Source of the DNA: Bacilli bacterium
GTDB lineage: Bacteria; Bacillota_I; Bacilli_A; RFN20; CAG-826
NCBI GenBank assembly: GCA_016296775.1
Contig: JAEDIE010000004.1
Location: 1 to 59,909, forward strand
Direction of reading: 5' to 3'
Length of the DNA: 59,909 nucleotides
The notes below the pieces were generated by a model, which was not told the DNA's origin, searched no databases, and saw nothing but the letters and a program-made list of their open reading frames with translations. The translations under genes and the position numbers were made by a program. The stretch's first letter is position 1. The number at the start of each line of letters is the position of its first letter. This document shows positions 24,925 to 33,040 of the stretch, piece by piece.

Positions 24925-27300
24925 ATGTTAGTTAGTCTTAATGAAATTAGTAAATATGTTGATTTAAATGGTTTAAGTAAAGAAGAAATTGCTTCTAGAT
25001 TAACTTTTTCTGGTATAGAAGTTGAAGAAATTAAAACTTTAAGTTCAGCTACAAATTTAGTAGTTGGTAAAGTTATTAGCTGTGTTAATCATCCAAATAG
25101 CGACCATCTCCATGTATGTAAAGTTGATGTTAAAGATGAAATTTTAGATATCGTTTGTGGAGCTCCTAATTGTAAAGAAGGAATAAAAGTAATTGTTGCT
25201 AAAGTTGGTGCTAAATTACCAAATGGAGAAATTAAAGCTGGAGAAATTAGAGGCTGCAAGAGCAATGGTATGCTTTGTGCTCTTAATGAACTTGGCGTTG
25301 ATCCTAAATATTTAAAAGAAGAACAAATTAAAGGTATTGAAATTTTAAGTGATGAATTTGAAGTTGGAGATACAGATATCTTACATAAGTTAGGATTGGA
25401 TGATGCTATTTTAGACTTAAGTTTGCTCGCTAATAGAAGTGATTGTTACTCTTTATTTAATGTTAGTAGGGAATTAGGAGCATTATTTAATAGAAACGTT
25501 AACATTTTAGAAGCTAAAGATGATTCTACATATGTTGATAATGATTTTAAAGTAGGAAGTTTAACTCCAAATTGTAAAGAATTTAGCGTAAAAATTGTTA
25601 AAGGTATAGAGGTTAAAGATTCCCCATCTTGGCTTAAAAATTGTTTAAGAAGTGAAGGAATTAGATCAATTAATAATATAGTCGATTTAGGAAATTACAT
25701 TATGTTATTAACTGGTCAACCAATTCATATGTATGACTATGATAAATTAACTAAAAAAGAGTTAATTGTTAGAGATGATATAAAAGAAAAATTTGTAGCT
25801 TTAGATGAAAAAGAATATCAAATTAATGAGTTAGATCTTTGTGTTACTAGTTCTTCAAAGACAATGTGTTTAGGCGGAATTATGGGTGGATTAGATAGTG
25901 AAGTTACATCTTCCACTAAAAATATTGTTATTGAAGTAGCAAATTTCAATCATGCAAGTATTAGAAAAACATCTTCAAGACTTGGTTTAATTAGTGATTC
26001 AAGCCAAAGATTTGTTAAAGGAATTAATAAAGATCAAGTTGATTATGTTTTAAATTTAACTACAAATTTATTAAAAACCCTATCAAATGTCGACTCAATT
26101 TCAAATATTATTAAATATGATGAGTTGAATCACGATATAAAAGTTATCTCTTGTAGTGTAGATTACATCAATAATAGATTAGGTACTAATTTTGAATTTA
26201 GTAAAGTTAAAGAAGTTTTAGAATTACTTTATTTTAAATTTATTGAAAGTGATGGAAACAATTTTAAAGTTGAAGTTCCTAATTTTAGAATTGATGTCGA
26301 AGGTAAAGCTGATTTAAGTGAAGAAATTTTTAGATATATTGGATTAGATACAATTCAACCAACACTTCCATTTATGGAAACAACAGTTGGAGGAAAATCT
26401 AAAGATGAACAAAAACAAGATGTTATTTGCTCATTCCTTTCAAATAATGGACTTTATAGAGTATTAACTTACACATTAGTTAATCAAAAAATGAGTGAAT
26501 CATTTAAGATTTTAAATAAATCAGAAGGTTATGTAATTAAGAATCCATTAACTGAAGATCATAAATATGTTAGGACTAATCTTCTCCCTTCTTTAATTAA
26601 TTGTGCTATTTATAATCTTAATCATCAAAACAATAATTTTGGAATCTATGAAATTTCTAACATGGATTCTATTAATAAAAATGAAATTCATTTAGGTATC
26701 GTTTTAGTTGGTAAAAAGTATAAACAAGACAAAATAGTTGGGGAATCATATAGTTATTTTGATGTTAAAGGTATTGTTGATACTATTTTAGATATGTTTA
26801 ATATCTCTTCAACAAGAGTAAAATATACTCGTTTTGAAACTGATGAATTTCATCCAAATCGTAGTGCTTTAGTTTTATTAGATAATAAACCTCTTTGTGT
26901 AATGGGAGATATTTATCCAACAAAGAAAGAAACAAAAGAAGCGATGATTCTTTTAGAAATGAATTTAAGTTTATTATTTGCTACTAAATCTAAAAATATT
27001 AAATTTGAACCTATTTCAAATTATCCACAATCAAGTAGAGATTATGCTTTCTTAATTGATGATACAGTTAATTATATTGATATTAAAAATGAAGTTAAGA
27101 AATGTTCAAGTTTAATTAAAGAAGTAGGAGTATTTGATATTTATAAAGGCAAAAATATTCCAAGTAATCAAAAATCTATCGCTTTAACAGTTGTTTTTGA
27201 AAGTAATGATCATACTTTAAAAGAAAAAGAAATCGAAGAAGCTCATAATAAAATAGTGGAGACATTAAATAAGAAGTTTAATGTAAGTTTAAGATCATGA
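24925..27300 (+). CDS. pheT: Phenylalanyl-tRNA synthetase beta subunit
   Basis: A 791-residue subunit of the normal bacterial length, forming the tRNA-binding and editing half of PheRS. In order it shows an EMAP/OB domain (KVISCVNHPNSDHLHVCKVDV, about 49-69), the B3/B4 editing domain (SIRNIVDLGNYIMLLTGQPIHMYDYDKL-like segment, about 250-280), the B5 domain (about 405-475), a degenerate synthetase core and the C-terminal ferredoxin-like anticodon-binding domain (about 695-791, starting EPISNYPQSSRDYAFLI). It starts three bases after pheS stops and ends with TGA overlapping the next start as ATGA. Confidence 0.97.
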   Translation: MLVSLNEISKYVDLNGLSKEEIASRLTFSGIEVEEIKTLSSATNLVVGKVISCVNHPNSDHLHVCKVDVKDEILDIVCGAPNCKEGIKVIVAKVGAKLPNGEIKAGEIRGCKSNGMLCALNELGVDPKYLKEEQIKGIEILSDEFEVGDTDILHKLGLDDAILDLSLLANRSDCYSLFNVSRELGALFNRNVNILEAKDDSTYVDNDFKVGSLTPNCKEFSVKIVKGIEVKDSPSWLKNCLRSEGIRSINNIVDLGNYIMLLTGQPIHMYDYDKLTKKELIVRDDIKEKFVALDEKEYQINELDLCVTSSSKTMCLGGIMGGLDSEVTSSTKNIVIEVANFNHASIRKTSSRLGLISDSSQRFVKGINKDQVDYVLNLTTNLLKTLSNVDSISNIIKYDELNHDIKVISCSVDYINNRLGTNFEFSKVKEVLELLYFKFIESDGNNFKVEVPNFRIDVEGKADLSEEIFRYIGLDTIQPTLPFMETTVGGKSKDEQKQDVICSFLSNNGLYRVLTYTLVNQKMSESFKILNKSEGYVIKNPLTEDHKYVRTNLLPSLINCAIYNLNHQNNNFGIYEISNMDSINKNEIHLGIVLVGKKYKQDKIVGESYSYFDVKGIVDTILDMFNISSTRVKYTRFETDEFHPNRSALVLLDNKPLCVMGDIYPTKKETKEAMILLEMNLSLLFATKSKNIKFEPISNYPQSSRDYAFLIDDTVNYIDIKNEVKKCSSLIKEVGVFDIYKGKNIPSNQKSIALTVVFESNDHTLKEKEIEEAHNKIVETLNKKFNVSLRS

Positions 27301-27767
27301 AAATTTATTTAAATACTATTAAAGATAAAGAAAGTTATGAATTAAATGATGTTGATATTTTAAATGAGTTAGTATCATATTTTCAAATAAAGAAGTTTAA
27401 TACTATTGATGCTAAGTTTGTAATTACAAAAATGGATTCAATATTTGAATTTAATGTTGAGTTAGTTGCTAATATTGATGTTGTTTCTTCTTATACTTTA
27501 AAGGTTTTTCCTTATAATATGTCTATAAATGATACATTATTTTTTACAAATGAAAGTTCTTTTGAAAATGATGATGTAATTTATTTAGAAAATGATTATT
27601 TTGATGTAGAAAGCATCATCTATTCATTAATTGTTACATCTTTACCAATTAATATTCATCAAGAAAATGAAAAAATGGAATCTATTGATGGAGTAGATGT
27701 TTATTCAAGTGATGATGTAACTTACGATTCACCTTTTGATAAACTTAAAGATTTAGATTTAGATTGA
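27297..27767 (+). CDS. YceD (DUF177) family protein, no rpmF beside it
   Basis: A 156-residue acidic protein overlapping pheT by four bases (ATGA), so it is translationally coupled. The sequence VSSYTLKVFPYNMSI (about 63-77), the strand-helix DVESIIYSLIVTSLPINIHQ (about 103-122) and the closing SPFDKLKDLDLD match the layout of the YceD/DUF177 family, which is linked to large-subunit rRNA maturation and normally precedes rpmF (L32). Here rpmF is absent and the gene converges with a minus-strand regulator, their 3' ends overlapping by 46 bases. No terminator is visible. The family call comes from pattern reading; an unrelated small acidic protein is possible. Confidence 0.6.
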   Translation: MKIYLNTIKDKESYELNDVDILNELVSYFQIKKFNTIDAKFVITKMDSIFEFNVELVANIDVVSSYTLKVFPYNMSINDTLFFTNESSFENDDVIYLENDYFDVESIIYSLIVTSLPINIHQENEKMESIDGVDVYSSDDVTYDSPFDKLKDLDLD

Positions 27768-28309
27768 TATTCAAAAGAAGAATAAATATTCAATTTTTCA
27801 AAAAATACGTCTAGTAATAGACTTATTTTTTGTTTAGAGATATTTTCGCTATTTTTAACTACATTTACTATTCCATTTAATATATTTAAATATATTTGAA
27901 GAAAGTTAGCTAAATTAACATAGTATGATCCGACTTCTACAATGTTCGTATGATAAATTTTAGTAACATAATAAGAAAAATAATAATTAATTTCTTCTAG
28001 ATTTTTCCTTAATTGTTCATCGCTTAAGCTTTTAATTTTATCTATATTAGAACTTAAAATATCTACAAAATAGCTAGTATTTTGGTTTAAGAACTTCTTA
28101 AAAGGAAGATGATTTGTTTTATCTAAATAATATTTAGAAAAAATATATATCGATATTTCATCTATAAATTCAAGATCATTTTCATAGTTCTTTTTGTAAT
28201 TATAGTATGAAATCCCCTCTCTTTTTAAAAACGCAGTAATAGAAGGTCTAATAAATAAATTAGAACCTAAATAAGAGCAAAAGCTCTCATCAATTTGATT
28301 ATGTGTCAC
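27722..28309 (-). CDS. Putative TetR-like transcriptional regulator
   Basis: A 195-residue mostly helical protein. The segment RPSITAFLKREGISYYNYKKNYENDLEFIDEI (about 22-53) has the spacing of a TetR helix-turn-helix followed by the first ligand-domain helix. The motif is worn: the usual G-x-S-x-G/A-T-L-Y-x-Y-F appears as GISYYNYKKNY. The rest (about 60-190) is helical, rich in Ile, Leu and Tyr, like a ligand/dimer domain. It starts with GTG behind AGAGGA. The 15 bp inverted repeat at 28341-28355 lies in its upstream region and is a possible operator. The DNA-binding call is an inference of moderate strength. Confidence 0.5.
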   Translation of the reverse strand: MTHNQIDESFCSYLGSNLFIRPSITAFLKREGISYYNYKKNYENDLEFIDEISIYIFSKYYLDKTNHLPFKKFLNQNTSYFVDILSSNIDKIKSLSDEQLRKNLEEINYYFSYYVTKIYHTNIVEVGSYYVNLANFLQIYLNILNGIVNVVKNSENISKQKISLLLDVFFEKLNIYSSFEYQSKSKSLSLSKGES

Positions 28310-28318
28310 AACTAAATT

Positions 28319-28355
28319 CCTCTTACATATATTTTAGAGGTGTCTAATATAGACA
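28319..28355 (-). promoter_or_regulatory. Inverted repeats upstream of the TetR-like gene
   Basis: TGTCTA (28341-28346), a three-base ATA spacer and TAGACA (28350-28355) form a perfect dyad of the size TetR-type repressors bind. Next to it CCTCT (28319-28323) pairs with AGAGG (28336-28340), covering the Shine-Dalgarno of the minus-strand gene. Confidence 0.4.
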
Positions 28356-28403
28356 TAATCAAAAATCAAATTTTTCTTATGATTTATCGTAATAATTCAA
28401 GAT

Positions 28404-31400
28404 TTATTTATTGTCTAAATCTTTCTTTTCTTTTTTCTTTTTAATTAATTTCTTTATGAAATGATATGCTAATATACCAATAGTGATAAGAACAGCGGCA
28501 ATAGTAAAACCTGAATAATCGATCCAAACATCTTTTACAAGTCCGCTTCTTCCTTCGACAAATATTTGTATTAATTCTGTAAGAGAAGCAATACTTAATC
28601 CTTGTAAGAAATTGATTGGAATAGAATAGAACCATTTTTCTTTATCAAATTGAAGCATAAAGAATAATGTTGAACAAATTCCTAATACAAAGAATGCTCC
28701 AAAATGACCTAACGATTTTCTAATTAATAATAAGAAATTTGATATGTTTTCCTCGTTAATTAAAGGTTTTTTATCTACTTGAATTTTAATAGTTAATTTA
28801 AATGGACCGTTTTTAGTCTCATTATTTGAAGGAGTAAAACTATCATTAACACTTAAATAAATTTCTGTTGATCCTTGTTGGATGGTTGTAATTGTTCCAT
28901 CATTTCCTATTTCAAGAATTTTATCTTCCGTTTCTTTTTCATCTTCTTTAGAAGAATATGTTACCATTTTAAAAGTTGTATCTTCTGTAAAGTTAGGAGT
29001 AATTTTAATACTACTCGCTGTATAAATATGAAGAGTTCCGTCGTCATCTTTTTTGTTAATTTTTCCTCTAACAATTAAGTTATCTTCTTGTAATTTGATG
29101 ATGTTATATACATTAACTTGAAATGTTTTTTCAACTAATGAAATTTTATCTTTAATTGTAATTAATGATTTACCAGCTTTTTTAAGAGTTAATTTATTAT
29201 CTTCTCCTACACTTACAATTGTAGGGTTGGAAGAAGTGATAATAGTAGAAATTGCAGTAGGAGTTTCTTGATAATCATAATTTAATTCTAGATCAATTAC
29301 TTCTGAAGTGAATCTTTGATAAATTTGTTGATGATTTTCATTAATATTAGTTGAAACTAATTGTTCATCATTTACTTTTAATGTGTAGTTTAAATCATCA
29401 ATTGTTATATGAGAAGAAGTAATAGTGAATGTTTTAGTATAATCGATGTCATTTAACGCTACTAAATAAGAAGGTTTAATTTTAATAGTTAATTTTCCTT
29501 CTTTTAAAGGAGTTATATAAAGAACTGTTCTTGTATTAATGTTTTCATATTTAGTTTTAAAATTTGGTGAAGATGTAACTTCAAGTCCATAAATATATGG
29601 GAAAGTTAAAGTGTACGATTTAGATATTTTTGTTTCGATATTATAGTTATCTTCCATTAATTCTAAAGAATCATCTAGTGCGTTTGTATCTAATGAAATA
29701 GAAGGCTTATAAACTGGAGCAGTAACTCTAAAGGTAAACTCGTTATTATTGTAATAAGTAGTAAAGTTTGAATCGATGTGAACAAAGTAAAACTCGACAA
29801 TACACTTATTTTTAAAAGTAAAATTATTTCCACTAATTGTTACATAATTAGTAAATTTTGATGAATCTATGTACATATTTTCACTAGGAGAAAATAATGA
29901 ATTAATCTTAATTTGTTTATTTTTTGGAGCGATATTTGTATTTGTGCCTTCAATTGAAGAAATAGTGAAGTAGTTATCTAAGTTATATGTTTTATTAATA
30001 ATCATATAATTATTACCATCATTTTCTTCGAATTCATTTAATGAGTTTTCATAATTAATTTTAGTAATTGAATATTGAATTGGTTCTGGTGGAAGAGGTT
30101 TTTCTTTAACTGTAACTGTAATACTTGAAGAAACTTCATTACCTTTAATATCTGTTAATTTCATAGTTAAAGTTGAAGTTCCAACCTTTAAAGCTTTGAT
30201 TTTTCCTGCACTTGTTACACTAACAACAGAAGGATCGCTTGAAGTAAATGTTTTAGTGAAGTAAGAAGAATTATTAATATATGAATTATATGAATAGTTA
30301 TATGGTGATATTTTATTAGTTTTTAATGTCCCAGTATAATCTACTGTTACAGAAGCTGTGTTGGTAAATGATCCTAAAGTTAAAGCAAATGAATTAATTT
30401 TAATAAATTCAACTTTAATTTGTTTTATTGCGCTAAATTCAGGATATTTAACACTTCTTATAATTACATTTGTTGTACCTTCTGCTTTACCTTCGATTCC
30501 TGAATTTGTACTATTAATCTTAGCTATTGATGTATCCTCGATAGAGTATTCAATATCTTTATAGGTTGGAATAGACGTTCCATTATTGTATTTTGGTAAT
30601 AATTTACTATCTGAAAAAGAAAGAGTGGTTGCTAATGAGATTGAGGGAATTGAACTTGAAGAGAATTCAAGTTTTTCAAAAGGAACGAAAGTATTAGGAT
30701 TATCAATAATTTTAACTTCAATTGATGTATTAATTGATGAATAAATTGTTATTTCTTCATAATCAGAGGAAGTTTTTGAAGGAATAATTATATTATCTGA
30801 AATAGAAAAATTATTTGAAGAATAAGAAAAATTATATGTTTTATATGTTGCATTTGTTGGTAAAAATTCAACATTAATTTTATATTGAGTATCAAGCCAT
30901 AAATCATATTTGTTATCGCTATTTTTATTTAATTCAACAATATTTCCATCTTGTACATAACTTAAAGTTACATTAATTGATTCGACATTTACTGGTAAAA
31001 CATTAACTCTAAAAGTGTCGGTTAAATCAGGATAATCTAAATTGGAAATAGAGAAATCAACTTCACCCTCTTTTATAAAGCGAATATACCCAGTATCTGA
31101 AATACAAGCAATAGATGTATCTGAAGAAACAAATTTTAAAGATTGGAAAGTGGCATTTTCAGGAGTAACGCTTGTTTCAAGTTGATAGGTATCCCCGACA
31201 TAAGCTTTATCAATTTTATTATTAATAGAAACTGAGGTAGGTTCTATTGCAATGCTAGTATCTCCTCCAGCATCATTAATAATATCAGCAATTCCTCCTC
31301 CAACAGTATTAGATTGATTGGCACTTTTTACTCCATTCATTGAAGCTTCAACTATTAAAGTAGTTGCACAACCAATGTAAGCAACTAAACATAAATAAGT

Positions 31401-31454
31401 AAAAATTTTCTTAAATTTAACAGGATTGAATTTCTTCATAGAAATTACTAACAT
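28404..31454 (-). CDS. Large Ig-like repeat (BIG2) protein with C-terminal VanZ-like membrane domain
   Basis: A 1016-residue surface protein. A signal/anchor helix lies near residues 18-38. Then come several BIG2-type Ig-like modules, recognised by the S-S-D-x-S-I/V-A-x-I/V-x-x-x-G-x-I pattern followed by G-x-x-x-I/L-x-I/V. Clear copies are FVSSDTSIACISDTGYIRFI (about 107-126), IEDTSIAKINSTNSGIEGKA, SSDPSVVSVTSAGKIKAL and SSNPTIVSVGEDNKLTL. From about residue 905 the protein changes to a four-helix VanZ-like domain: RKSLGHFGAFFVLG, then TELIQIFVEGRSGLVKDVWIDYSG, and it ends in a lysine-rich tail. The Ig part should lie outside the cell. A start at 31439 (MKKFNPVKFKK) is also possible. No Shine-Dalgarno is seen. 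Confidence 0.85.
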   Translation of the reverse strand: MLVISMKKFNPVKFKKIFTYLCLVAYIGCATTLIVEASMNGVKSANQSNTVGGGIADIINDAGGDTSIAIEPTSVSINNKIDKAYVGDTYQLETSVTPENATFQSLKFVSSDTSIACISDTGYIRFIKEGEVDFSISNLDYPDLTDTFRVNVLPVNVESINVTLSYVQDGNIVELNKNSDNKYDLWLDTQYKINVEFLPTNATYKTYNFSYSSNNFSISDNIIIPSKTSSDYEEITIYSSINTSIEVKIIDNPNTFVPFEKLEFSSSSIPSISLATTLSFSDSKLLPKYNNGTSIPTYKDIEYSIEDTSIAKINSTNSGIEGKAEGTTNVIIRSVKYPEFSAIKQIKVEFIKINSFALTLGSFTNTASVTVDYTGTLKTNKISPYNYSYNSYINNSSYFTKTFTSSDPSVVSVTSAGKIKALKVGTSTLTMKLTDIKGNEVSSSITVTVKEKPLPPEPIQYSITKINYENSLNEFEENDGNNYMIINKTYNLDNYFTISSIEGTNTNIAPKNKQIKINSLFSPSENMYIDSSKFTNYVTISGNNFTFKNKCIVEFYFVHIDSNFTTYYNNNEFTFRVTAPVYKPSISLDTNALDDSLELMEDNYNIETKISKSYTLTFPYIYGLEVTSSPNFKTKYENINTRTVLYITPLKEGKLTIKIKPSYLVALNDIDYTKTFTITSSHITIDDLNYTLKVNDEQLVSTNINENHQQIYQRFTSEVIDLELNYDYQETPTAISTIITSSNPTIVSVGEDNKLTLKKAGKSLITIKDKISLVEKTFQVNVYNIIKLQEDNLIVRGKINKKDDDGTLHIYTASSIKITPNFTEDTTFKMVTYSSKEDEKETEDKILEIGNDGTITTIQQGSTEIYLSVNDSFTPSNNETKNGPFKLTIKIQVDKKPLINEENISNFLLLIRKSLGHFGAFFVLGICSTLFFMLQFDKEKWFYSIPINFLQGLSIASLTELIQIFVEGRSGLVKDVWIDYSGFTIAAVLITIGILAYHFIKKLIKKKKEKKDLDNK

Positions 31455-31570
31455 TTAAATTATGAAACATTTAAAGTAAAAAAGAAATAAATATTTAATT
31501 AAAATATTTATGAACATTATTTAAAATTTATATGTTTCTAACATACATTTTATAAAAATATATTGGAAAT

Positions 31571-31738
31571 CATATGTTTTTTTAAAATTAATGTCAAAAA
31601 TAGTTGCTAAATCATATAGTTTTTTATGATTAAAAATATTAAATTAGTATTTTGATTTATACTTATTTAAGAATGGTTAGAATTTATAGGTTAAATTTAT
31701 TTTTAAATGAAATTAGTGAAGTTTTAAAAAAACATATG
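31571..31738. repeat. 17 bp perfect inverted repeat with 134 bp spacing
   Basis: CATATGTTTTTTTAAAA at 31571-31587 is the exact reverse complement of TTTTAAAAAAACATATG at 31722-31738. It lies in non-coding DNA. The sequence is very AT-rich, which raises the chance of coincidence, but both arms carry the same CATATG end. Confidence 0.6.
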
Positions 31739-31869
31739 AAATCCCAGTTATTTTAGTATTTTTATTTTTTATTCGAAAAATTTAGTAAATTGTTATTTGT
31801 TAATTGTTTATAGTTTAGGTTAGTTTTTGGTTAAATGATCGTTACTAAAAATAATATTTTTACTTTTTC

Positions 31870-31898
31870 TTGACTGGAAAACTTATTATAGATAAAAT
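31870..31898 (+). promoter_or_regulatory. Promoter of rpmG-secE-nusG
   Basis: TTGACT (31870-31875) and TAAAAT (31893-31898), spaced by 17 bp. The start would be near 31905, about 23 bases before the rpmG ATG. Confidence 0.75.
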
Positions 31899-31927
31899 TA
31901 TTTGACTGTATTAGAATATTGATAGTT

Positions 31928-32077
31928 ATGAGAAAGAAAGTTATTTTAATTTGCACTGAATGTCTATCAAGGAACTACACAGTTACCAAAAAAGTAGAAA
32001 CTTCTAGTGAGCGTATTGAGCTTAGAAAGTATTGTCCTACTTGTAATAAGCACACAATACATAAAGAATCGAGGTAG
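31928..32077 (+). CDS. rpmG: Large ribosomal subunit protein L33
   Basis: A 49-residue L33 with all four zinc cysteines: CTEC at residues 9-12 and CPTC at 36-39. It begins MRKKVILICTEC and contains RNYTVTKK and RIELRKYCPTCNKHT, which are diagnostic. It sits four bases before secE, the standard Bacilli order rpmG-secE-nusG. No Shine-Dalgarno precedes the ATG. A TAGAAT at 31912-31917, ten bases before the ATG, could serve a second leaderless start. Confidence 0.95.
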   Translation: MRKKVILICTECLSRNYTVTKKVETSSERIELRKYCPTCNKHTIHKESR

Positions 32078-32081
32078 TAAG

Positions 32082-32285
32082 ATGAGCAAAAAGAATCCAA
32101 TTAATTATTTTAAAGGTGTTGGTAGAGAAGCAAAGAGAGTTAGATGGCCAAAGAAAGACCAATTAATTCCATCAATTGTTGTTGTTTTAGCTATTGTTAT
32201 TTTTGCTGCATTATTCCTTTCTTTAGAAGATTTAGCTGCTAATACTATCATCGAACAAATTAAAGAAGCATTTAAAAACTTATAG
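32082..32285 (+). CDS. secE: Protein translocase subunit SecE
   Basis: A 67-residue single-helix SecE, the small essential part of the SecYEG channel. The conserved amphipathic stretch FKGVGREAKRVRWPKKDQLI (about 10-29) and the membrane helix SIVVVLAIVIFAALFLSLEDL (about 31-51) are clear. I chose the ATG at 32082; the frame is open to 32007, but that part overlaps rpmG. It follows rpmG by four bases and precedes nusG by 11. Confidence 0.95.
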   Translation: MSKKNPINYFKGVGREAKRVRWPKKDQLIPSIVVVLAIVIFAALFLSLEDLAANTIIEQIKEAFKNL

Positions 32286-32296
32286 GAGGTTGTATT

Positions 32297-32893
32297 ATGG
32301 AAGAAGAAAAATTAGCTGAAATACAATGGTATATCGTTACTACTTATAGTGGAAACGAAAATAAAGCCAAAGAAAATATTGAACGCAGAATCATTTCATA
32401 TAATCTTGAAGACTATGTCAAAGATGTAATTGTTGCTGAACAAGAAGAACCAGATATCGATAAGAAGACAGGTTTACAAAAAACAAAGAAAGATAAAAAG
32501 ACTGGAGAAGAAATTCCACAATTTAAAGTTAGAAATCTTTTCCCTGGTTATGTCTTTGTTAAAATGATTATGACCGATGATGCTTGGTATATGGTTAGAA
32601 ATACACCACTTGTTACAGGTATTGCTGGTAGTGGCGGTGGTGGACAAAAACCATCTCCAGTTAGCTATAAAGAAATGGAAAGAGTTCTTAAAAGAATCGG
32701 AAAAGTTGAAGATTCAATGTATAGTAAATATCATGAAGGCGACCAAGTTAAGATTATTAACGGTACATTTGCTGGTATTGAAGGTACTATTGAAAAAATC
32801 GATCAACAAAACAATACTGTTCAAGTCAAAATACTTTTCTTTGGAAAAGTTACTATTCTTGACTTAGACTTTAGCGAAATTTTCAAAGACTAA
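32297..32893 (+). CDS. nusG: Transcription elongation/antitermination factor NusG
   Basis: A 198-residue NusG. The NGN domain shows QWYIVTTYSGNENKAKENIE (about 10-29) and FPGYVFVKMIMTDDAWYMVRNTPLVTGI (about 81-108), which binds the RNA polymerase clamp. The C-terminal KOW domain starts EGDQVKIINGTFAGIEGTIEKID (about 148-170). A charged insertion (about 53-75, DIDKKTGLQKTKKDKKTGEE) lies inside the NGN domain; similar lysine-rich inserts occur in Bacilli and Mollicutes. GGAGG precedes the ATG. A strong terminator follows. Confidence 0.97.
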   Translation: MEEEKLAEIQWYIVTTYSGNENKAKENIERRIISYNLEDYVKDVIVAEQEEPDIDKKTGLQKTKKDKKTGEEIPQFKVRNLFPGYVFVKMIMTDDAWYMVRNTPLVTGIAGSGGGGQKPSPVSYKEMERVLKRIGKVEDSMYSKYHEGDQVKIINGTFAGIEGTIEKIDQQNNTVQVKILFFGKVTILDLDFSEIFKD

Positions 32894-32913
32894 TTTATTT
32901 AAATTAGGAAATT

Positions 32914-32945
32914 AAAAAACTGCTTGATTGTGAGCAGTTTTTTTG
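32914..32945 (+). terminator. Terminator of rpmG-secE-nusG
   Basis: AAAACTGCT and AGCAGTTTT form a 9 bp stem with the loop TGATTGTG, followed by T-rich sequence. The loop also contains a possible -35 box for rplK. Confidence 0.85.
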
Positions 32946-32952
32946 TTAGACT
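32924..32952 (+). promoter_or_regulatory. Candidate rplK promoter embedded in the nusG terminator
   Basis: TTGATT (32924-32929) lies in the terminator loop, and TAGACT (32947-32952) follows with 17 bp spacing. The start would fall near 32959, exactly at the first hairpin of the rplK leader. Confidence 0.5.
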
Positions 32953-32956
32953 ATTT

Positions 32957-33040
32957 CACGCGTATATGTGCATACGCTCATACGTGGGAGAAGAGGCGAA
33001 CTACTTCTAACCACAACTATTTAGAAAAGGAGATTTCAAA
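32957..33040 (+). promoter_or_regulatory. Structured rplK-rplA leader
   Basis: GCGTAT (32960-32965) pairs with ATACGC (32972-32977). An alternative or enclosing CACG/CGTG pair is at 32957-32960 and 32983-32986. A second stem joins GTGG and GAAG to CTTC and CCAC across roughly 32985-33014. This is a plausible binding site for L1 or L11 feedback. I cannot match it to a named leader family. Confidence 0.45.

Larger units (their letters stand above)
31455..31927. other. Gene-free AT-rich stretch of 473 bases
   Basis: No credible reading frame, tRNA or known riboswitch is visible. It holds the upstream region of the Ig/VanZ gene on one side and the promoter of rpmG (31870-31898) on the other. It also holds a 17 bp perfect inverted repeat (31571-31587 and 31722-31738) and a small hairpin AATCATA/TATGATT (31610-31631). 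Confidence 0.7.

Noticed and set aside
31610..31631. The AATCATA/TATGATT hairpin as a terminator
   Set aside because: It lies upstream of the minus-strand Ig/VanZ gene and far from the end of any gene, and it lacks a GC-rich stem.
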